Assembly: GCA_963204705.1 (NCBI GenBank)
Contig: CAUJHL010000086.1
Coordinates: forward strand, 1 to 37,942
Direction: 5' to 3'
Origin: Pseudomonadota bacterium
GTDB taxonomy: Bacteria > Pseudomonadota > Gammaproteobacteria > Pseudomonadales > Moraxellaceae
Length of the DNA: 37,942 nt
The translations under genes and the position numbers were made by a program. The first letter of the stretch is position 1; each line of letters starts with the position of its first letter. Positions 31,774 to 37,942 of this stretch are shown in pieces. The notes under the pieces were generated by a model. It saw only the letters and a program-made list of their open reading frames with translations. It was not told the DNA's origin and searched no databases.

Positions 31774-31803
31774 AAAAAAAAATCAGCAGGTTAAACCCGC
31801 TGA
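31774..31803 (-). terminator. Intrinsic terminator of the pilMNOPQ operon
   Basis: On the minus strand TCAGCGGGTT and AACCTGCTGA form a stem of up to 10 bp with one G-U wobble, followed by nine T residues. It lies about 105 bp after the pilQ stop codon and just upstream of aroK. Confidence 0.9.
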
Positions 31804-31909
31804 CTGAGGTGCATTCACAGTGTATCGCCAGCTAACCCTATGAACAGGCACTGGCTCACCCCACCTCCAATGGCGACAGGTATAACCCGGCGCCATCAGG
31901 GCAAGAGTA

Positions 31910-34123
31910 TCAGCGATTGGCGGCTGTCGTCGAATTTACCAGGCGCGGAGTTACAAAAATCAGCAGCTCCTGCTTGTTGTTCAACTGCACATCCTTCTTA
32001 AACAGACGACCGACATACGGCAAGTCACCCAGGAACGGCACTTTTGTGACACTATTCCCCGTTTCATTCTGGAAAATACCACCCAGAACAACCGTCTGGC
32101 CATCATCAATCAGCACATTGGTAGCTACACGGTTGGTGTTGATCGCTCGCACACCGGTTGCCTGCACTTCACCCGCTGTATCGCTATTGATCGCCAGATC
32201 CATACCAATACGTCCATCAGGGGTGATGTTAGGCGTCACTTCCAGGCTCAACTCTGCATTGATGAACTGCACAGCGGTTGCGCCACTGGAAGTAGCCATC
32301 TGGTAGGGAATCTGGGTACCGGCAGAGACTCGGGCCTTTTGCTTGTCGGTGGTCAGAACTTTCGGCGTAGCGATGATTTCACCCTTACCATCAGCCTGCA
32401 GGGCTGACAGTTCGAGGTCAAGCATCACATCTGACATCTTGATCAGACCCAGCGCCAGACGGCTAGCTCCGGTCGAGGTCACACCCAGATCAACGTTGAG
32501 GTTGTCAGGGCGATCAATCGTATACGAAACATATTTCTGATTACCCAGCGTTTTTTCTGTTGGGTTTCTCAGATTAAACAGGGTCGTTTCGCTACCACCG
32601 ATCAGCACGTTGTTGTTGGTCGCAATACCATCGGACTGCACGCCCCATTTCACCCCCAGCTCTTTGCTGAAATTATTGGTGGCACGAACAATACGCGCTT
32701 CAATCATGACCTGTTTAACGGGCACATCCACTTTTTCAATCAGGTCACGGATTTCATCAATTTTCTTGGCCGTGTCCTGAATGATCAGAGTATTGGTACG
32801 CACATCAATCGAAACAGTTCCACGTGAGGAAAGCAAACTACCCAGTGCTGCATCACCGCCATTACTACCGCTACCATTGTTCCGGCCGGAGGTAATCAGC
32901 CCTTGCACATCTGAGGCACGGGCATAGCTCAGCTGAATATACTCGGTGCGCAGCGGGGCAAGCTGCTCGACCTGCTGATTGGCCTGAATTTCCAGTTTTT
33001 CACGGGCCGCGACTTCTTCAGCGGGGGCAATCATGATCACGTTGCCGTTACGACGCTGTGCGAGCCCCTTGGTGCGCAAAATAATATCCAGTGCCTGATC
33101 CCAGGGCACATTCTGCAAACGAATCGTGATGCGATCTTTAACGGAATCACTCGCCACCAGATTGAGGTTGGTAAAATCAGCAATCAGCTGCAATACCGAA
33201 CGAACTTCAATGTCCTGAAAATTCAGAGACAACTTCTGGCCTGTGTAAACCGTTTCTGGCTTACGCTTTACCGCTTCCTTAGGCGTAGGTTTGACGCTAA
33301 TGGTCAGCTTGTTATCGGCCTGATACGCCAGATATTCGAAATCACCCTGTGGCTGGATGACCATCACGCCATTGTTACCATCGTTATAGGCATCAATCGT
33401 TTTGATCGGCGTATTAAAGTCATTAACATCCAGACGGCGACGCAGGCGTTCTGGCAGCTTGGTGCCCAGGAAGCGCGCGACAATTTTGCTTCCCTGCTGC
33501 TGCACATCGACGGGGATGGAGGGGCTGCTCAACGCCACCACGACCTGACCATCGCCACCGGATCCCCGGCGGAAATCGACATCGTTGATCGTCAGGCCGA
33601 CACGATTCCCTTCCTGTACAACAGGCCGGGCTGTCCCCTCAGGTGCGATGCGATTTGCATTGGCCACACTGACACCACCACCGATATCCGCCTGCCCCAG
33701 CTTTAAAATTAAGGTGTTTCCCTCAATACGCGTGGTGTATCCACCCGACTGGGTCAGATTAATCACCATGCGCGTCCGTTCCTGATTATCAATCACGGTA
33801 AAGCTACGCGCATTTTCCGTCGACAGATTTTGATATCGGCTGGCCAACCCACTGCGGGTATTCGGCAAATCCACCACCAGACGGGAAGGACGCTCAATCT
33901 GGTAGGCCTGCGGTGCTGGAGGCTGCCCGCTGAACACCAGTCTCAGTTCTGTTTCATGGTTCGGCAGGGAAACAGGGAGCACCTGAGTCAGGGAAACCGT
34001 TTCTGCTGCGAATGCTACTTGTGCGGTCAGTGCACACGAGCCCAGTAACAGGCTATCTACTAACTTGCGTCCCATTGTCTTGTCCTGCTGATTTACCTGC
34101 TTACCACGCTTGTGAATACTCAT
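31910..34123 (-). CDS. pilQ: Type IV pilus outer-membrane secretin
   Basis: PilQ forms the outer-membrane channel through which the pilus passes. A signal peptide ends near AFAAE. Two AMIN (peptidoglycan-binding) domains follow, with RLVVDLPNTRSGL in the first, then an STN/N0 domain (LSLNFQDIEVRSVLQLIADF), an N1 domain (IQLSYARASDVQGLI) with a Gly/Ser/Asn-rich insert, and the secretin core ending in GQTVVLGGIF and LPYVGRLFKK. The track start at 34162 overlaps pilP. ATG 34123 follows AGAGGA by 7 nt, giving 737 residues and a 31-bp gap. The operon ends here. Confidence 0.97.
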   Translation of the reverse strand: MSIHKRGKQVNQQDKTMGRKLVDSLLLGSCALTAQVAFAAETVSLTQVLPVSLPNHETELRLVFSGQPPAPQAYQIERPSRLVVDLPNTRSGLASRYQNLSTENARSFTVIDNQERTRMVINLTQSGGYTTRIEGNTLILKLGQADIGGGVSVANANRIAPEGTARPVVQEGNRVGLTINDVDFRRGSGGDGQVVVALSSPSIPVDVQQQGSKIVARFLGTKLPERLRRRLDVNDFNTPIKTIDAYNDGNNGVMVIQPQGDFEYLAYQADNKLTISVKPTPKEAVKRKPETVYTGQKLSLNFQDIEVRSVLQLIADFTNLNLVASDSVKDRITIRLQNVPWDQALDIILRTKGLAQRRNGNVIMIAPAEEVAAREKLEIQANQQVEQLAPLRTEYIQLSYARASDVQGLITSGRNNGSGSNGGDAALGSLLSSRGTVSIDVRTNTLIIQDTAKKIDEIRDLIEKVDVPVKQVMIEARIVRATNNFSKELGVKWGVQSDGIATNNNVLIGGSETTLFNLRNPTEKTLGNQKYVSYTIDRPDNLNVDLGVTSTGASRLALGLIKMSDVMLDLELSALQADGKGEIIATPKVLTTDKQKARVSAGTQIPYQMATSSGATAVQFINAELSLEVTPNITPDGRIGMDLAINSDTAGEVQATGVRAINTNRVATNVLIDDGQTVVLGGIFQNETGNSVTKVPFLGDLPYVGRLFKKDVQLNNKQELLIFVTPRLVNSTTAANR

Positions 34124-34154
34124 TATATTGTCCTCTTGCATGTCAGAATGGCAA

Positions 34155-34688
34155 TTAACCACCTACGTCAACCATGACCAGGCTGCGGGGACGCTCAATA
34201 AAGCCATCCTTTCCATCCGGAACGATTTCAATAATATTGATCTGACTTGGAGTAATACCCACGATTCGACCATAATTCTTGCCCAGATAATTACCAACCT
34301 GTACCCGCAATACCGACCCCTCAGAGTCTTCGACCAAGCCAAACAATGGCTGTCCGGCTCGATTAATGGTCCCCCGCATCCGCAAGGACTCCAGCGGAAA
34401 TTGCTCCAGGTATTGGGGAGGGCGGGACAAATCTGGCATGACCCTGCGTCCCGACATGACCATGAGTTCCTGCGCCAGACTCGGCGGCATGAATGGACTA
34501 CGCAAGCGCTGGGCAGAATAACTAAATGTCGGAACCGGCAAAAACGCAGGCGGAGGCGGTACCGGTTGGGGCGGCTGATTATGAATCGCCTCCATTTCGG
34601 CAGACACTGAATCGATACGGGAACTACAACCCGATACGAGGGCAGTCACACCAACCAGAATGCCTATTAGGAGTGGCTGAACTTTCAT
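34155..34688 (-). CDS. pilP: Type IV pilus alignment lipoprotein PilP
   Basis: The 177-residue lipoprotein has a signal peptide ending in the lipobox LVSGC. A Pro-rich linker (PPQPVPPPPAFLPVP) leads to the C-terminal beta domain with MRGTINRAGQPLFGLVEDSEG and VQVGNYLGKNYGRIVGI. PilP links the inner-membrane PilMNO complex to the PilQ secretin. The ATG overlaps the pilO stop as ATGA, and pilQ follows. Confidence 0.95.
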   Translation of the reverse strand: MKVQPLLIGILVGVTALVSGCSSRIDSVSAEMEAIHNQPPQPVPPPPAFLPVPTFSYSAQRLRSPFMPPSLAQELMVMSGRRVMPDLSRPPQYLEQFPLESLRMRGTINRAGQPLFGLVEDSEGSVLRVQVGNYLGKNYGRIVGITPSQINIIEIVPDGKDGFIERPRSLVMVDVGG

Positions 34689-35425
34689 GGCTTAGCCTCC
34701 TCTGGTTTTGCTCCGCTTGCAGGTTTATCCGCGTTTGCAGTATCGGACTTATCATTATAACGATAGGTTTTAGCCTGAATCGTCATCACCAGCACAGGCA
34801 CATCATTTCGAGAGCTATCTTTTTGCTGGATAGGCTTAATGGTGAAATCATGCAAGGTCACAATTCGTGGCAAAGCTGCCAGGCCACTCACAAACCCACC
34901 AAAGGAATGAAAATCTCCCTGCCCAGTAATCTGGATCGGTAGCTCAACAAAAAACTCCTTGGGCTGTTCAGCCTTGACTTCAATCTTGCCAAACTGCACG
35001 CCACTGCCAACGCCCGTATAGTTGATGTCTTCCACCAATCCTGGAATTTCAGTTTCCTTGGGCAATTGACGCAGTAGCTGGCCAAACGTTTCTTCCATTT
35101 GGGTAATTTGCACTTGATACAGTTTTAAATTACGCAATTTGGAGTCTTTGTCGCGATATTCAGCCAACAAGGTAGTCTCCTGAGCACGCGCACCCTCGAT
35201 GGAAACCATTACCGGATTAATCAACAAAAAATAGGCTAGAGCTAGCGTTGCCAGCATCACAAAAAGGTAAACCGTCAGTTTCACTGGCAGCGGCCAGTTG
35301 CCCATGTTTTGCGGATCCAGCGAATTAAAACTATTCACAAAATCCTGAAAATTATAGGGCTGCTTTTTTGGCGTATCGTCCGCAGGCTTGTCACCTTTAG
35401 ACAGAGATAGTTTCGGTGACATCAT
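34685..35425 (-). CDS. pilO: Type IV pilus alignment protein PilO
   Basis: The 246-residue bitopic protein has a cytoplasmic stretch of about 50 residues and one transmembrane helix (LTVYLFVMLATLALAYFLLI). A short coiled coil (LLAEYRDKDSKLRNLKLYQVQ) and a ferredoxin-like periplasmic domain follow, with PKETEIPGLVEDINYTG and the conserved LPIQITGQGDFHSFGGFVSGLA. It dimerises with PilN. Both ends overlap the neighbouring genes by 4 bp, showing translational coupling. Confidence 0.96.
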   Translation of the reverse strand: MMSPKLSLSKGDKPADDTPKKQPYNFQDFVNSFNSLDPQNMGNWPLPVKLTVYLFVMLATLALAYFLLINPVMVSIEGARAQETTLLAEYRDKDSKLRNLKLYQVQITQMEETFGQLLRQLPKETEIPGLVEDINYTGVGSGVQFGKIEVKAEQPKEFFVELPIQITGQGDFHSFGGFVSGLAALPRIVTLHDFTIKPIQQKDSSRNDVPVLVMTIQAKTYRYNDKSDTANADKPASGAKPEEAKP

Positions 35426-36080
35426 GATCCACTCCCTGCACCAACGACTCCCTTGGGATTTGCAGGATCTTCAATCGCCTGCTCTTCCAGATCTACCGTT
35501 ACCACAAAATGTCCATACGAGTCTTCAGGGCGAGGAGCAACACCTCCTGAATCCGTGGGTTTAGTCGCATTTTCATTGGGTCCGGTATAGGAATTCATGA
35601 TCGCGGTTTTAAACCAGCTTGATCCCTCCAAATTCCGCAGGAATTCCGAAACAGTATTTGGGCTTTCTGCATAGCCTTCGATCGTAAACCGATTTTCGTT
35701 ATTCTCGTTTTTATCACCGCCACGCTGCCACAAAGTGAGGTACATGTTGGCAGGCACCAGCCGGGTCAATTCATCAAACAGACGAACCACAACCGGACGC
35801 TTGCCCTGCAGATCCTGAATCACTTTCATGCGGGCAACAATCTGATCACGGCGCGCCTGCAGATCTTTAAGATCCGATAGCTGACGATCCAGAGACTGAT
35901 TGGCATTGGTAATCTGGGCGTTTGCTTGCAGCTGGTCGTCCAGACGATTGTTAAAATACAGCCAGATCAAACCCGCAATAACCACCGCCAATAGAAATGC
36001 TGCTGCGTTTGTGATCAGAAATTCACGCTTGCGCTGCTCACGGAGCTCTGCTCGCCATGGCAGCAAATTTATCTTTGCCA

Positions 36081-36081
<1 letters not shown>
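35422..36081 (-). CDS. pilN: Type IV pilus alignment protein PilN
   Basis: The 219-residue bitopic protein begins with the conserved INLLPWRAELREQRKREFL, which docks into the PilM groove. One transmembrane helix (AFLLAVVIAGLIWLYF), a coiled coil (NQSLDRQLSDLKDLQARRDQ) and a periplasmic ferredoxin-like domain with FTIEGYAESPNTVSEFLRNL follow. Its ATG overlaps the pilM stop by one base (TGATG), and its stop overlaps the pilO start. Confidence 0.96.
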
Positions 36082-37151
<1,070 letters not shown>

Positions 37152-37214
37152 TTATTTTTCTCTTCACAATAACGAACAGCCAGGAGTCTCTGCGCGTTGA
37201 CGGTTTGTAGTCTT

Positions 37215-37242
37215 ATCTTAGTGTTGACTGACAGACAAACAA
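37215..37242 (-). promoter_or_regulatory. Possible pilM operon promoter
   Basis: On the minus strand TTGTTT (3/6) and TAAGAT (4/6) are separated by 16 bp, about 75 bp upstream of the pilM GTG. Its -35 falls inside the spacer of the opposing PBP1A promoter. Confidence 0.35.
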
Positions 37243-37257
37243 TCTAACGGGTATACT
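37228..37257 (+). promoter_or_regulatory. Possible PBP1A gene promoter
   Basis: CTGACA (5/6) and TATACT (5/6) are separated by 18 bp, about 43 bp upstream of the PBP1A ATG. This is one of the better hexamer pairs in the window. Confidence 0.5.
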
Positions 37258-37300
37258 GCTCCGGCTCCTCGGTCCCAATTGGTATTAAAGCCTAGTTATA

Positions 37301-37942
37301 ATGAAAAAGCTATCGTGTACAGGTCACATTCATCCTGTCTTTGCACTGTTATTAGTGACGTCCTTGGCACTACCACTGGGTTTTTATGCGTTTTCACTGT
37401 ATTTGATCCCGACGCTGCCGGATCTGAGTGTGCTGAAAAAGGCGCCGGTTGAAATGCCCCTGCAGGTCTATTCCTCAGATGGCAAGCTGATTGGCGAGTT
37501 TGGTGAAAAGCTGTCACATCCCGTGACCTATCAGGAAATTCCACTGCACCAGATTCATGCCTTCCTTGCTGCAGAAGACTCGTCCTTCTTCAGTCATAGC
37601 GGGATCAGCTTTAAGGGTCTGGGGCGCGCACTTACCGAAAGTGTTCAGGGCGGTGGCGCACAGACAGGTGGCTCAACCATTACCATGCAGGTCGCCAAGA
37701 ACTTTTTTCTGACCCCTGAACGCACCTTAAAGCGAAAACTGACTGAAATTTTTCTCGCGCGCAAAATTGAACAAAACCTGTCCAAACAGGAAATTCTCAC
37801 GCTCTATGTCAACAAGATTTTTTTGGGCCAGCATGCGTATGGCATTGCCGCGGCCGCGCAGGTTTACTACAGCAAACCATTGAAAGAACTCAGTATTGCC
37901 CAAATGGCGATGATTGCTGGCTTGCCTAAGGCACCCTCCAAG
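37301..37942 (+). CDS. mrcA: Penicillin-binding protein 1A, 5' part (runs off window)
   Basis: An open frame from ATG 37301 runs to the window edge (214 codons); the ORF track misses it because no stop is reached. It encodes a short cytoplasmic tail, one transmembrane segment (about residues 12-38) and the start of a GT51 glycosyltransferase domain. Seen are LQVYSSDGKLIGEFGEK, the catalytic EDSSFFSHSGI, GGSTITMQVAKNFFL, RKIEQNLSKQEILTLYVNKIFLG and AMIAGLPKAPS. Such class A enzymes polymerise and cross-link peptidoglycan. An in-frame stop at 37286 makes 37301 the earliest ATG; no Shine-Dalgarno sequence is evident. The transpeptidase half lies outside the window. Confidence 0.95.
   Translation, partial: MKKLSCTGHIHPVFALLLVTSLALPLGFYAFSLYLIPTLPDLSVLKKAPVEMPLQVYSSDGKLIGEFGEKLSHPVTYQEIPLHQIHAFLAAEDSSFFSHSGISFKGLGRALTESVQGGGAQTGGSTITMQVAKNFFLTPERTLKRKLTEIFLARKIEQNLSKQEILTLYVNKIFLGQHAYGIAAAAQVYYSKPLKELSIAQMAMIAGLPKAPSK

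Noticed and set aside
37296-37544. Minus-strand 82-aa ORF at the right end
   Set aside because: It is the reverse of the PBP1A gene start, whose GT51 motifs identify the true frame.

Overview
This window holds 29 protein genes, 27 of them on the minus strand, and looks like core chromosome of a gammaproteobacterium. Two gene orders point to Pseudomonadales, most likely the Moraxellaceae: murG-murC-ddl-ftsQ-ftsA-ftsZ-lpxC, and PBP1A / pilMNOPQ-aroK-aroB-SPOR-gltB-gltD. Both resemble my recollection of Acinetobacter. The species cannot be named from sequence alone. I see no rRNA, tRNA, CRISPR array, insertion sequence, integrase or phage gene, and no frameshifted genes.

Layout, left to right. 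(1) 1-3214 is the most accessory part: a YbcJ-like S4 RNA-binding protein, a soluble class I-type HMG-CoA reductase, and a secreted pectinacetylesterase/Notum-family esterase. (2) 3324-10998 is central metabolism: guaB with a clear promoter and terminator, then an unrecognised lipoprotein gene, aceE, aceF and a small membrane-anchored protein. aceE and aceF overlap by 4 bp, and the small protein gene follows aceF closely. (3) 10999-13782 holds an intergenic region of about 400 bp with degenerate repeats, an M23 (LytM) endopeptidase, a divergent DUF721/DciA-type gene and lpxC. (4) 14058-22754 is the division and peptidoglycan cluster: murG, murC, ddl, ftsQ, ftsA and ftsZ, with gshB upstream. 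Two tandem intrinsic terminators separate ftsZ from lpxC. (5) 22888-28868 is gltB-gltD, ending in a bidirectional terminator. (6) 29152-31736 is aroK-aroB-SPOR. (7) 31910-37139 is the type IV pilus operon pilM-N-O-P-Q, tightly overlapped and ending in a strong terminator. (8) The 5' end of the PBP1A gene runs rightward off the window from 37301.

The genes cover envelope building (lipid A commitment, peptidoglycan precursors, divisome, PBP1A, LytM), pilus alignment and secretin proteins, and core metabolism (pyruvate to acetyl-CoA, IMP to XMP, glutamate, shikimate, glutathione).

I found no convincing new multi-gene system. The observations most worth a second look are small: a perfect four-repeat G-quadruplex motif over the ybcJ stop codon, a class I HMG-CoA reductase without visible mevalonate partners, a degenerate 23-26 bp repeat array upstream of the lipoprotein-aceEF genes, a 15-bp palindrome upstream of murG, nested divergent promoters between pilM and PBP1A, and a terminator that leaves almost no room for an aroK promoter. 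Promoter calls rest on hexamer matching by eye. Start codons were moved from the ORF track where Shine-Dalgarno sequences or family length argued for it.
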